Below are positions 34,639 through 46,329 of a stretch of 64,000 nt of DNA, in pieces. This DNA comes from Strongylocentrotus droebachiensis. Taxonomy: Eukaryota > Echinodermata > Echinoidea > Camarodonta > Strongylocentrotidae. The notes below the pieces were generated by a model that was not told the origin of the DNA, made no database searches, and saw only the letters and a program-made list of their open reading frames with translations. The position numbers and the translations under genes are program-made. The stretch spans positions 1 through 64,000 of the forward strand of contig JAVYIG010002535.1 of assembly GCA_035222895.1 (NCBI GenBank). The letters run 5' to 3'. Position 1 is the stretch's first letter. Every line of letters starts with the position of its first letter.

Positions 34639-35271
34639 GGGGGTATCTCACTGAGCGGCGAATGCTTCCGAACAGCAAATTTGAGGTTCCGCCAGGGTTC
34701 GTAAAAGGTTGCAAAAGATTCGTAAACGGTTGCAAGAAAATTAGCGAACATTTTTCATTGTCGCAACCAGTTTTTCTTGTCGCAACTAATTTTGAACATG
34801 TTCAACATTTCTTTGTGAATTCATTTTTCCGCAAACAGTTGCAGGCGTTTGCAAAACAGTCGTAAGCCTTTGCAGACGGTTGTAAGACGGTGTCGATGAA
34901 TTTCTTTTTGATTCGCCAATGCTAGCGACCACGTTAGCATATGGTTCTTATATACAAATTGGCCTATTGAGTATCAGGAGTTAGCGACAGGTCCCAAACA
35001 TTCACAAATAGTGGCAAAGGATTGGCAAATAGTTGATAATCTTCGCAAAAACTATCGCTAACATTTGCTTACAGTCGCTATAGTCGCCAATTGCCGTTTG
35101 CAAACACTTTCGCAAACATTCGCTCAAATGATGCGTATTGTCGCTAGGCATCGCTAAAAGTCGGTAGATGTCGCAAAGGCGAACCCTGATTTTCGCCAAC
35201 ATCCGTCAGAAATTTGGCGAATCCAAAATTCGCAACGTTCGTAAGCATTCGCCGCTCAGTGAGAAACACCC
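34639..35271. mobile_element. MITE filled with TTCGCAAA words
   Basis: The ends pair as CTCACTGAGCGGCGAATGCT and its inverse, with outermost GGGGGTAT at the left and GGGTGTTT (reverse) at the right. The interior is a mesh of TTCGCAAA, TTGCAAAC, TCGCTAAC and TCGCCAA variants on both strands. No coding frame is supported. The GGGTGTTTC tip resembles the tip of the 13785-14733 element. Target duplication not resolved. Confidence 0.8.
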
Positions 35272-35299
35272 ATTAACAATCATAATCACAACCATACAG

Positions 35300-35890
35300 A
35301 TCGAATCCCCTTTGCCTGAATAAACTGTCCCTATTCCTCGAAAGCCTCAGACAAATCTTTGAGTTGCCATGGAATATTTTTTCAAGAAGCATGCGTTAAT
35401 GTTGTCAAGATGGTCCCTTAGAGGTACCATGTACCATCAAACCAATGCAAAGGTTAATTTCCAACGGTATTTAAAAGATAATACTAGCTTAAAACTTCTC
35501 TAATAAAGGGCTTGAAAATTGGGAAAACGAGCACTAGTAGTAGAATCGACTTTATTGATTAGAATCACCTATTAAAGAAATAGTCTGATTTCCAAATCCT
35601 TTTACCGAGTGGTTGTAATTATGTTTTGTGCTGCATAAAATATATTCAATCAGTTTCATTTTGGCCATTTCAAGTAGTGGGTTATAGATGTAGAGCTCAG
35701 TGTATGTATGTTATTACCAAAGAGAAAAAAGGTATCAGTCAGCCACTCAACAGTGTCTGACAGAGAAGTCTAGAAAGTAAACGGGTTTCCTTGCATAATT
35801 TGAATACTTGGACACTGCTAATGTTTAAATCTTTCAGATAAGATATACATGACATATTCATAATTCCTGCAAAGTTCTACAGAACTGGTG
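35300..35890. repeat. Diverged repeat, inverted partner of 38755-39260
   Basis: GGGCTTGAAAATTGG, GAATCGACTT, AAACGGGTTTCCTTGCAT and TCCTGCAAAGTTCTACAGAA recur in reverse order and complement at 38755-39260. The pair flanks gene A exon 4. Confidence 0.7.
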
Positions 35891-36410
35891 GCCCAGCGCA
35901 CTTACATCGAACGAACGAAGTTCCAAAATTCGAGTAATGGAACAAATGGGAATGAACATAGTATATATAAATGTTCCCTGTCTGCCGGGGTCCCTCTGCT
36001 GCATATGGCCACTGGGGCCCGTTAAAAGGGGCCTAAACATGTATTTAATCAAAAGAACGAGGTACCACTTGAAACCAATTTTAAATGTATGGCATTCCTG
36101 CATTTAATTCTTTGGATTAAATTGTTGCTGCTTGGTGCCGCCAGACGCCAGAAAATATGGCCAACAGGCCCATTAGTTTTGCATTGAACCAAGTAAGATA
36201 TTCTAAGTACCACTCAAAATCGATTCGAAATGATCGGTTTAATTTTTCAGACTAGGAGTATCGTTATGACAGACACATTTTCTGCTAATAAGGGCCCATC
36301 AGCAGCCAAAGAGGGGCCTCTAAAGTACACCATAGATTAGACGAACGAGATAATCGTTGAAACCAATTTGACCCTAATGCATACAATGCACAATGCACTG
36401 AATGGCCCAG

Positions 36411-36435
36411 CCCCCCCCCCCCAAAAAAAAAAAAA

Positions 36436-36494
<59 letters not shown>

Positions 36495-36500
36495 TAATAA
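36411..36500. repeat. Poly(C)-poly(A) junction plus (AT)n
   Basis: A run of about 12 C, then about 13 A, then (TA)/(ATAC) repeats to about 36497. Confidence 0.85.
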
Positions 36501-36824
36501 TAATAACATTTGCTGCATGGGGCCCACCAGACGCACTTTAAGTTTAAGTAGCCCTGAAAACCGTTATGAAATGCTCGGATACTTACAGACTACATAAATC
36601 ATCATGACAGAAAGACTTTCTGCTGCAAGGTGCCGCCAGACATCTGGCTACATTTGCCACTCTCCACCCAGGTGTAAATGGGTACCTGATATGCTTGAGC
36701 GCTAGTTACTTTGGCAGCTCGGCTTCAACTAGGGTAACATGTGTAAAGCACCATGAGCGTCAGATCTTGGCGGATCCTGGCACTATGTATCCATATTATT
36801 ATTCAATGTTATTCTATCTTTCAG

Positions 36825-36946
36825 GTCTGGCTGCCGACAATCTTGGCTACAATGAAGCATTCCTACTGCTTGCTGGGTTCGATTGCCTTGTGTTTTGCAT
36901 TATGATGTCAGCAAGATGCTCTAAGAGAAGTCCCATTACAGATTAA
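36825..36946 (+). CDS. Monocarboxylate-transporter-like protein, coding exon 4 (C terminus)
   Basis: 122 nt after the acceptor TCTATCTTTCAG|. It completes the split Gly codon in phase with exon 3 and reads GLAADNLGYNEAFLLLAG, then TM12 and a short basic tail ending SPITD-TAA. The sequence G-x-x-x-D-x-x-G-Y-x-x-x-F-x-x-A-G is typical of the last helix pair of MCTs. The intron before it is 10.0 kb and holds the giant palindrome. No clean AATAAA was spotted soon after the stop. Confidence 0.85.
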
Positions 36947-37502
36947 TCATGATGTAGAAAATACTATTTTGCAGAAGAATGCCACCTTCCCTGATCATTG
37001 ATTTATTCCCACGTCTTTACTACTATATATTTTCTCCTTGTAAATATGTTTCGCGAAATTGGTACTTTTCTCCGCTTTCGCAATTTACTGAATAGTAATC
37101 ATACTATATAGTGCGTTAAACAAACTATATTCACCTATGGTAGCTTATGATTAAAAAAGCATAATCAAATGTGAACTTGACATATATTTCACGGAAAAGA
37201 GAAACTTGTTTTTCGTCTAAAGATGCTCTACTAATAAGTTTTCTGCAACAGATGACTGAGCACCGCGGTTTTTGAAAAGGTGTCGTTCAAATATCCTTGT
37301 GCCAAGCTTGAGCTGTTGCACGTGCGGGTAAGGCCATAAAGCATTAATTTTGTTGCATTATCATTCTCAAGTGATGCACTATATCCTATCTTTCATAAGA
37401 CCTTGTTCCAATTGACAAGATAACCTACAATTAGTTTTATCAGTTTTATAAATAACCTTTAATAATCTCCCTCCTCATTTATGCAGTGCACCATTGAATA
37501 TA

Positions 37503-38228
37503 CACTGTTGTTCATAATGGTAGAATAATTATTTTTACCCCAATTTATGGAATGATTTTGACAATAATAGTATACATTCTCAGATTGTATTGAATATTAA
37601 TGTGTGAGTGTTTCTTTTTCGTGACTGCTAAAGCATGTGTACGATACTATCCTAATCAACTAGAGGACCTACACAAATGCAAACAATTATCAATAATTCA
37701 TTGCATTTTCCCCCGGTCCCCAACAGGAACAAATCCTCTGTAGGGCCATGCATTATGGTTCAAGACATGCCCACATACAGGATTTTTTTTTATATTGGGG
37801 GTCGGGGCAAAATGCAATGAATTATTGATAATTCATTGCACTTTCTTTGTTGTTTTTGTTGTATTTGTTGGGGCGGCGACGTACCCTAGCCCCCGCTGCG
37901 TACAGGCATGAATCAGTGGCTAAGCAATGGCCTCGTTACTGTGAGCCCCCAGGATCAAAACCGTGTCGATTAGCTATATTAGTGCCCTTTTGTGAGGCAT
38001 TAATCCTCATTACTGTAAGTTATGACTTAAGGACGTAGGTCCCTTAGTTGATTAGCATAGTAGCACACACATGCTTTAGCAGTCATGCAAAACAAACACT
38101 CGCAAATTAGTATTCAATAAAATCTGAAAATGTATACTATTATTTAGATCTATTACGAATAAATCATTGTCAAAATCATTGCATAAATTGGTGTAAAAAT
38201 AATTATTCAATCTTTATAACCAACAGTG
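37503..38228. mobile_element. Foldback MITE with TA target site
   Basis: Ends CACTGTTGTTCATAATGG and the inverse of CACTGTTGGTTATAAAG, followed on both arms by GAATAATTATTTTTAC. TA is on both sides. An inner pair AATGCAATGAATTATTGAT occurs near 37697 and 37811. Non-coding. A TA duplication fits Tc1/mariner-type mobilisation. Confidence 0.7.
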
Positions 38229-38754
38229 TACATAGAATGCGAAAAGTGCTTGAGGTCATAGTCTCGAAAAGGCACAAGAAAAAATATCAATATTTTGTTA
38301 ACATCAACGAATTTGTAATTACAAGAAAAAGCAGTTGTTGATAACTACCAAAGATATTAATAGTATATTTTTATGAAAAAGAAAGCAACCGAAATAAAAT
38401 TCATCAAATTTGAATGACTCAATAACAAGGCAATAACAAGGCGTAACAGAGAGAATATCATAACAAAATGTTGTAAATGATCCGTTTCTTGAGTCTGAAT
38501 TGACACTGTGACATTAGTTATTCGAATGCACAAAATCAATACGAAAAAGAGTCAGCGATTGTTTTCTGACTGAAAAAAAAAAAAGAGTAAAAGATTTTGA
38601 CCCATGTCCTTTTCTTCAGCCTAAACTTGGTCCAAGATGATTTTTACAATTCTTCTTGAAAAGGCTGCTGCTCAATCATCCGTGGCAGCAGAGCTTTGAC
38701 TAAGGTATCGCGAATTAGAGTATCAATTACTTCTTAATTGTACTTTGTCCCATT

Positions 38755-39260
38755 TGCAGCCAACATCAAATTCTGTAGAACTTTGCAGGAATAATAAACA
38801 TGCCATGTATGTCCTATGTATGGAATGTAAACGTAAGCAGTGTCCTAATATATAACTCATGCAAGGAAACCCGTTTACTTTCTATACTTCACTGTCTGAC
38901 ACTATTGAGTGACTGACTGACTTGTTGTTTTTTTGGTAAGAATACACATAAAATGAACTGTAAATGGTACATGAGCACTTCTACATCAATACCCCAATCC
39001 TTGTAATGGCCAACATTAAACTGATTAAATCTTTGCACAGCACAAAACCATTCGATACACGGGTCTGAAAATCAGACTATTACCTCAGTGATTGCAAGCA
39101 CTAAAGTCGATTCGACAACTTATTTTCTCACTAAAAGACATTTTCAAGCCCTTTCGTTTTGAGCTAAATTTCTAAATTAATATATTATCTTTCAAATGCC
39201 GTTGGAATTTAACCTTTTCATGTTATGACCTGCAAATGGGACATAGTACCTTTAAAATAA
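38755..39260. repeat. Diverged repeat, inverted partner of 35300-35890
   Basis: Begins CCAACATCAAATTCTGTAGA and runs through CAAGGAAACCCGTTTACTTT in reverse complement to the left copy. Confidence 0.7.
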
Positions 39261-39777
39261 GATAACATTTATGATCACAGAGGTAACAACCCATAATCAG
39301 GAGTATTCGAAATGTTTTTTTTTATTTAACGCAATTACTTGTTTGTATAATGCAGAAATTTACAGATGCCTAACCATGTTTAAAATTGTAGTGCTTCTCA
39401 CATTTAATTTTTATTTTTATTTTTTCTATCGATTTCGTAAAGGTTTGTATTGCCTGTCGTATCTGTACTTCTCTTGACTCACTTTAATTATTTACGGTAT
39501 ATATTTGCATCTGGGGTAATTATCATGATGTTGTAGCGATTGGCGTGATTTCTCATTAAATTCCAAAGTTTTAAATCTGCAGTTCAGTTTATAGTGATTG
39601 TGTATAACCAAGGAAAAGTAGTTGAAATTTAAATTTAACACTGTTTACAAAATAATATGTTCAATGAATCGGGATGTATTATCGAATGAGAAGACTCACG
39701 AGGTTTCTGGACAATAATGAATACAAATGTGAGATCAGCGAGCTGGTTTATATAGACTGTAAACCTTTGTTTGTACA

Positions 39778-40131
39778 TTGTTTTAAAATCTTTTCAAAAT
39801 TACAGTAAGTTCATTGGCTGCATGTGTCTCTTTCAAAAAGTGTTTGAACTAACTATAACAATCCCATTTTCATTCAAATTGTACTTAAAATGGCTTGATT
39901 TGTAACTTTCCCTTATAACCTACAAATGTAAGTAATGTGAGACCTTTGGTGATAACGGCATTAATCATTGTTATCTTATTAATCAGTTACATCATGACCA
40001 CAATGTTGTTACCAAATAAAGAGAAGAAGTTACTGAAGAGAATACAAAACTTTCTGTATGTGTAACATTTGTCATGTTTATGTAAATTATGCAAATGTGC
40101 TTAAGGGTCTCCAATTCCCTACACCTTACCT
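39778..40131. repeat. Partial copy of the 52220-53240 element
   Basis: From TTTTAAAATCTTTTCAAAAT to GGGTCTCCAATTCCCTACACC it matches 52885-53240 directly. Only the right part of that element is present. Confidence 0.8.
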
Positions 40132-41254
40132 ACATGTAAACTTTCATCTCTATGTTGTACCCCGTTTTGGTACACGAGGTGCCCCTTACATCCTCTCATA
40201 GCTGTCTCATTCACCTCTAATAATTGCCGTTATCAACATTTGAGAGATGCCCTTTTAACTTTGACAAGTGTCCTCTTCCTTTTCAATAATGGCCCCTCCC
40301 CTTCTCACAAATGGAACATAACTAATGCGTCTCCGGGAACCTAAACGACATACAGAGAGGAGAGAGAGGAAGAGGGGGGAGGGAGGGGGTGTAATGAACA
40401 CTTAAAGGAAAACAAAGAAGAATGCTTTTACATTTTACATTTTTGGGAGCATATATTTTGTTTATTGACTATAAAAAAAAAAGCATATAGAAAGAAGCAT
40501 TCAACTCTAGTTTACTGTGTGAATGCACAGTGCAGTACAAGGCGGAAAATAATACACATTCATATACATTGACAAATCAAAAACAACCGCAGGATACGAG
40601 GACACACAGTGACACTTAAATACAACGGACATATCATATGGTAGCCCACTTCCTGGGCTGACTTGTACACATGCTATGATCCGTGCGTGCGATGCAAGCG
40701 ACTATAGATCGGACGTGCACACAATACACGCACACATTGTTACACGCGCGTGCTTCTATAACATGCTACTAAGTCAACCCAGTCAAAATTGCCATCAGCT
40801 CCCTGGAAGATTCCAGAGAAATCCAGGGAACTCAGCTGATTGGTCCGATCCTTGCTGCTTCTTGAATAATATTCATGAGCTTTGATATTATCACATGTTG
40901 TTGTTTATACCCATTTACACAACTGATCAGTCAAATCAAGGCATATATATTAAAAGACTGTATAATATTAGAGATTTAACACGTTTTGTGTCTCATTAAT
41001 CTTCATAACAAAAATGATATCTCTTGATTAGACTATAATGATTAAATTCATTGTATTGTATCAAGATATCAAAATAGCATATTCAATAAATAAAAACAGT
41101 TTAGTCAAAGCATAACTCATGGATGGCAGACTATTCGCTATTCGCTCATGGGCTTTCAGATGGTTTCCACCGATCGGAAATACATTTAAAGTCTCTGGGA
41201 CTTCGTTCATATGCAAATGAGCATCCTCCGTATCATGTATAAGAAGCCTACCTA
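40132..41254. other. Non-coding stretch
   Basis: A purine-rich patch (GAGAGGAGAGAGAGGAAGAG and after, 40355-40390). Nothing else recognised. Confidence 0.45.
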
Positions 41255-41695
41255 AAAAAAAAGTGAGTTCATAACAGAATCAAAAATGTATTATAAATCC
41301 ATGTGGCAAAGCCTCTGGGATAAAGCAGAGAAAGGAGAACACTTGTTTAGCATCAATAAAAATGTTAATAATGTTTAAACAAATCAAAGGTTTGTACCAA
41401 AAGGATGAAAGATTAATCCACCAATTCAGGCTTGGTAAATGTAACCTGAATTACTATAAATATTTAATTAGAAAACACGACACTGGACTATGTGTAGAAT
41501 GCCAAATTATAGAAACAATTGAGCACTTTTTATTATCATGTCCAAAATATGAAAGACAAAGAAGGAGAATGTACAGAGCACTAAAGACAAAAATTCAAAT
41601 CTAGATTACTTACTAGGAAACGAGGAATATATAGGAAAGGTGGTAGCTTTTTTCAAAGGCAGTGGAAGGTACAACGAACTGTGATGCTCAGCTAT
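41255..41695 (+). pseudogene. LINE C-terminal fragment (same family as 687-2600)
   Basis: The frame 41362-41604 carries GLCVECQIIETIEHFLLSC, the same CxxC...H....C motif as the first LINE. Upstream, in another frame, is MYYKSMWQSLWDKAEKG, matching RHFYQHLWQNQWETIDKG of that copy. A frameshift separates them. The tail again ends in GSGRY-like codons. Confidence 0.75.
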
Positions 41696-42173
41696 AAACA
41701 TTAAGTATGTGCTAATTACGTATACATTGAGTAATAATTACTTTTCGATATATTATCTATCAGTGACAGTGGTACTATCTTCGGTATAAATTGCTTCATT
41801 ATATAAATTGTATAAATTGCTTCATTATACGGAGAGAGGCTTTAAACTAACGTCCTAACATAATGAACTGATCGCAACAAAATTCAACCACTTCATCCAT
41901 TCCTTCTTAATGAAAAAGGGAAAGGTGCATTCTTCAAAACAAAAAGTGGCATGACAACAAATAGTGCATGTTTAATCAAGAAAAGTGTTTAAATGGACAG
42001 ATTTACGGTGTTTGAAAAAATGCCATGATACACAAGTTGTATATTCCCAACGAAAATATTTTCCCACTTTCTTTGTTTTTCGTCATCTCTCGGTAGGTAA
42101 GTGTAAGCAAGCAGAAAGAATTTAGAATTTACATTGAGTACTTATTTTTCATTTGGTAATGGAAATTAGGTGC

Positions 42174-42503
42174 CTACAGAAAACCGAGAAATTTCCCCAT
42201 TACGTCTCGTAAAACAAGATACTCTTCTGGGTAGTTGTACACATGGCTACTTAGACGAAGGTATTTCTTCTCATGATCAAATTTCAAACAAACTTTGACG
42301 TTGCGTATTGAGAGCTCACGCAACAGGTTAAGGCGGCCAGTGTGTCCCTCATAACGTTCCATCTCTGGTGTGGATGGAAGAGCAATTAATGACATGAAAG
42401 GAGCTTTCAGTTCTTGAGAGATAGCGGGTTCTGTTTTCCAAGCTGCAGCCAGCATTTCCATTGCCCAATCATTCAAATGAGAATTGTACTCCGTTATCCT
42501 CTC
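42174..42503 (-). CDS. PLP-dependent aminotransferase class V-like enzyme, last coding exon
   Basis: Exon 6 (residues 266-374) of gene B, whose coding exons are, in order, 57897-57839 (putative), 57148-57006, 55818-55702, 55243-54980, 44237-44026 and 42503-42174; spliced they give an open frame of 375 codons including stop. The acceptor is ATATTTAG|GAGAGG, phase 0. This exon encodes the small C-terminal domain: NDWAMEMLAAAWKTEP, APFMSLIALP, VKVCLKFDHEKKYLRLSSHV and YPEEYLVLRDVM. In class V aminotransferases this domain closes over the active site, and the LRLS.H.YN segment lies near its end. No intact polyadenylation signal was identified just after the stop. Confidence 0.85.
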   Translation of the reverse strand, partial: ERITEYNSHLNDWAMEMLAAAWKTEPAISQELKAPFMSLIALPSTPEMERYEGHTGRLNLLRELSIRNVKVCLKFDHEKKYLRLSSHVYNYPEEYLVLRDVMGKFLGFL

Positions 42504-42659
42504 CTAAATATAACAACCGATTAAGATAAAACAAAATAAGTGTGGCTTAATGAAGAAATGATGTTTAAATAGGAAGACGTCTACGCTAGCTAAAATTCGC
42601 CTACCGTTATTACAGGGGTGTTTCAGGCATAATGATTAACTTTCTTGAATTCATAAATA

Positions 42660-42860
42660 CTTGAAATACCATCGCAATGATTATGATGACAATAGTAATA
42701 GCATTAATAATATTATTATTATCAATGGTGATAATAATGATAATAATATCAAGAATAACAATACTAGTCCTAACAATAATAATGATATCAATACTACTAA
42801 TATCATGAATAATAATAATTATTATGATAGCAACAATAATGATAATAATAAAAAAATATA
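42660..42860. repeat. Degenerate (AAT)n low-complexity DNA
   Basis: Imperfect AAT/ATA/GAT triplets. The Asn-rich plus frame and Ile-rich minus frame come from this composition and are not genes. It lies within the last intron of gene B. Confidence 0.85.
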
Positions 42861-43059
42861 TATATATTTGTGTAACGCATATCACTTTTCAGTCCATATG
42901 CGCTTTAGCGGATAAGAAATATATATATAGAATTAGGCAATAATGATGAAATACAATTCAAAGCAGATACCAAATAAATTGTAACGCAAAGGAACTTCTC
43001 ATGAACATATGAGTCATCACTCTGTTTTGTAATCGGTCAAATGTGACTACCTCCTTGAC

Positions 43060-43300
43060 TATAGTATAGTATTAATGACTGCTTTGAGAGAAATAGAGCA
43101 AGAGCCCAATTGTAACCTTTCCGAGAGCGTATAAAAAAAACTATATCTCGAATATTAAAGCAGTCATTAATACTTGTATATGCCGAAGAAAAAAAAGAGT
43201 CAACTTATGACACCACCTTGGCCTTTATCTAGTTTATCTGCACTTTTTTTTTTTATGAGTGTATCTTTGAGAGTAGACTAAAAAATAAAAAATAAAAAAT
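43060..43300. repeat. Dispersed repeat, inverted copy of part of 15930-16450
   Basis: GTATTAATGACTGCTTTGAG, AGAGCGTATAAAAA and GACACCACCTTGGCC match the earlier copy in reverse complement. It ends in four AAAAAT units at 43280-43304. Confidence 0.65.
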
Positions 43301-44025
43301 AAAAAACTTTTGTCGAAGATGGGATTAGATCTCTTGCGTGCAGACGATGATGTGACCAAAATTACCGCCTTTGACCGCTCGGCCATCGCACACTGATAAC
43401 ATATTTAGAAGTTTTCTCTGATGTATACATTAAAATGGATTGAAAACGGCTTCGCGTGCTGGATGAGCACTTCGCGGCAGCTCCATTAAACGGGCCCTTC
43501 TTTTACTTTTGCAATGCATTGGCAGGAACTTCGATCAAGATCTATCGGCAGATGTTGTTTTTGAAAGTTTATTTTCGTCTTCATGTCAACAATGCAAGAT
43601 AAAATTGTCGGTCAGATCGATCGAGATTCAAGTGTATTGAAATTACCGACCAATTCTTCGCACACGTACGGTATCCTCGATCGCTCAGACAATTTGTTAA
43701 CATGTAAATCTATGGGTATTTCACCAAGACTGAACTGTTTTCCCGGTAACCATGGTTACTGGGATTTTAAAACTATTTTTTAGAAATATTACATGGGCTT
43801 GGAATTTTACCGGGCATTTTACAGGAATAGTTAAAGTTTATGAATGCAATTTCGACCAATCAGATTGCTGGATTTTTTAAGTGAGGTATATAATGTTAAT
43901 TATATAGATAAATAAACCGATAACTAACAACGCACTGACTTACAAACCTAATGAGTATTTTGTTTTCAAAGATAAATAAATAAATGAAAAACGCAACATT
44001 GCATACAAAAAAGATAAATTATTAC

Positions 44026-44237
44026 CGATCCTCCAAGGTAGTTATAGAAACATATCGCCTCAGGGACGGCGATTAGGGATGAGTAGTTGCCTGTACTGCA
44101 AGGGCAGAACCTTTTTTGAAGATTTTCGTCAAAGGTACAGAATGAAGACACACTAGGCCGGATCCAATGCTGATGATTAGGATGTACGTACATCAATGCG
44201 CTTCCTATCGGAGCAAAGAGCCACTTGTTCAAGTTCC
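44026..44237 (-). CDS. PLP-dependent aminotransferase class V-like enzyme, exon with PLP lysine
   Basis: Exon 5 (about residues 195-265), acceptor TTTAATGTAG| and donor TCG|GTAATA. It reads GNLNKWLFAPIGSALMYVHP, where K (residue 199) is the expected Schiff-base lysine; relatives usually have N-x-HKW, so the neighbour His is Asn here. Then HWIRPSVSS, STGNYSSLIAVPEAICFYN and YLGGS follow, matching the 'G-T-x-D-x-S-x-x-x-x-x-P' region of isopenicillin-N-epimerase-like proteins with T-G-N-Y-S. A 10.7-kb intron full of transposons lies before it. Confidence 0.88.
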
Positions 44238-44264
44238 CTACATTAAAACATATATAGTTATATA

Positions 44265-44515
44265 TAAAACACACCCACACAAACACACATATATATATAT
44301 ACACGCTGTATTTGTATATATATATATACCAACTTGGTACATTAACTAACCCTATTCAAAACATCATAACTAATTAAACACATGACTAATGATTACACTT
44401 TCTGTTTCTTTGGAGGCCTGCAAACAACATAGAGGACAGTACTTCTTTTGTGCAATCGTTTAAACGACACAAAATTGTCCTGCGATATAAATATATATAT
44501 ATATATATATATATG
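44265..44515. repeat. (AT)n-rich stretches
   Basis: Short ATATAT runs at about 44288-44300, 44316-44328 and 44489-44514. Confidence 0.8.
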
Positions 44516-45075
44516 TATTTACAGCTAAATTATCATACCCCTTGTAAATTTGATGTATTTTGTATGTTTTGTAACTCACAAATAAAATGTGAACTGGTTG
44601 AATTAGGGCCTTTGTTGAATACCTTTTGATATAAGCTCGAATCTTCCACCTTCTCAAGGAACTTAAATCGAGACAAATTAATTGATCACATACTCTAAGC
44701 TTGCTAAGTATATGATTAGTTTAGTTTTTAACTGTATTATATATAAGGATTTTTTTACAGTTCCCTTTCTTCATTTGCTTAGTTCTTGTAGTTTATCAAA
44801 ACAAAAACTTTTATTTTAGGTCACAAAACAGTAATTAAAAAAACATGCATACACTGACTATGTAATATATACCTTTTGTAACGTATTTATTTCTCTTATC
44901 TAGTTCTTGTTCTAATAAAAACAAGAATTTAGCTCTTTTTGGCAGATTTGTTTTAGAGTCCACAGTTACGTGACAAGGATACTTTACACAGATAATGAAA
45001 TAGTATCATTGTTTTGTAACTATAAGTGACAAAATTTAATGTAGATGCATGCGGGAACGGTCCTCAAACCCCATT

Positions 45076-45440
45076 AGTCCGGCAGCCATCTCGATATACC
45101 TTGTTTTAGGGTCTATAGTTTTTTTTGTTTTGATTATAGTTCCTTAGACCATCAATTTGAAGAATCCGATTGCTGACACTCTGTCAGCATTGAGCAATTT
45201 GAGATATGTGACGTCATACAAAGTGGCCGCCAAAATCCCCTTTTTAACCAAAATTAATGATATAAAAAGTGTTAACAGCATTTTAATACATTAAATGGCA
45301 GTCAAATATCTTGATTTTTTTCTAGAATCATCACTAAATAAAAATTACGATATTGTATGATCACAAATGATATGTAAATTTGCATCATTCGGAATGGCGC
45401 CCTCTATAGACACATTAACTTGCATAGTTCAAAATGATGG
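45076..45440. repeat. Inverted-repeat partner (left) of 53385-53740
   Basis: Starts TAGTCCGGCAGCCA and includes CCTTGTTTTAGGGTCTATAG, TGACACTCTGTCAGC, GACGTCATACAAAGTGGC and GGCGCCCTCTATAGA, all found inverted in the right copy. Both lie in the same gene B intron. Confidence 0.75.
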
Positions 45441-45855
45441 CCAAACACCAATTTCTAACATGAGATTATCATATTTCATGAGTCAGATGCACTGGATACA
45501 GTGATTAAAAATAGTGCTGCACATATATTTTTATTTTGTAATTTAATACTTGAAGAAAACACGATTGAATTTTATGCTCTCTGTCCCATAGATATGAGGT
45601 GGCATATGGTGATAAATGCCCGTTTTCAGTGACAGCGTTAAGAAACTAGATTTGTATTCTAAGGTACTAGATTCTTTTATATGAACCTAAACATTACGAA
45701 CTACCAATACGATACAGGACTATATCCGTTTATATAAAGTTTGCTTCAAATTCTTGAAATTTGTTTAAAAGCCCTCTAAAGTGTTGGGAAGTTGGAAACC
45801 CTAAAATATTCCATGCGGAAGAGGGTGTCATTTAACACTTAATTCTGCAAAAACA

Positions 45856-46316
45856 TTAAAAACAAATGTGTTCGAAGTGAGGTCGTGACTGTAAGGCGTG
45901 CTTCCACACACATGTTTGCAAATGAGCTCTCTTAACATTTTCTACAAACGCTTCAGTAGTTTGAGGTAGTGAGGCAAGGTTTGGACTATTTGTAGCTCCT
46001 AGTCTTCGGACCCTTGATAGCCACACGTTGATACGAGCCTCTGACAATGAGCTGGTTGTTGACTGTCCATAACATGAAGCAAAGCATTGAGTAGGTTGAG
46101 TGATGACATATGACCATGCTGCATCAATATTGCCAACTGAGTCCTAAGGGAGTCGAATCTTCTGCTTCATCACTTTCAGGATTATACCCTATCCAATGCC
46201 AAAGTATGCCCCAAGAGTGTCGCATCCCGTCAACGCATGTCCTGCCAACATCGATGGAATTATATCTCCTAACTTGTCTACAGTGGCAGGAACATCAATA
46301 ACAGTTCCATCTGTGA
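45856..46316 (-). pseudogene. Fragment of a HALTGCDT-type repetitive ORF
   Basis: The minus strand reads DVPATVDKLGDIIPSMLAGH, ALTGCDTLGAYFGIG, two in-frame TAG stops, then SEARINVWLSRVRR and LPQTTEAFVENVKRAHLQTC. I recall HALTGCDTxSxFFGxGK plus LPPTxxAFxxHVxRAxxQ as a pair of blocks in a large family of uncharacterised, transposon-like ORFs in fish and invertebrates, some with a TSO1-like CXC domain. That memory is the only basis for the name. Without its stops the fragment would be about 150 codons. Confidence 0.55.
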
Positions 46317-46329
46317 TGGGCGTCTCCAT

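Noticed and set aside
42610..42915. Asn-rich and Ile-rich frames
   Set aside because: Translation of degenerate AAT repeats inside a gene B intron.
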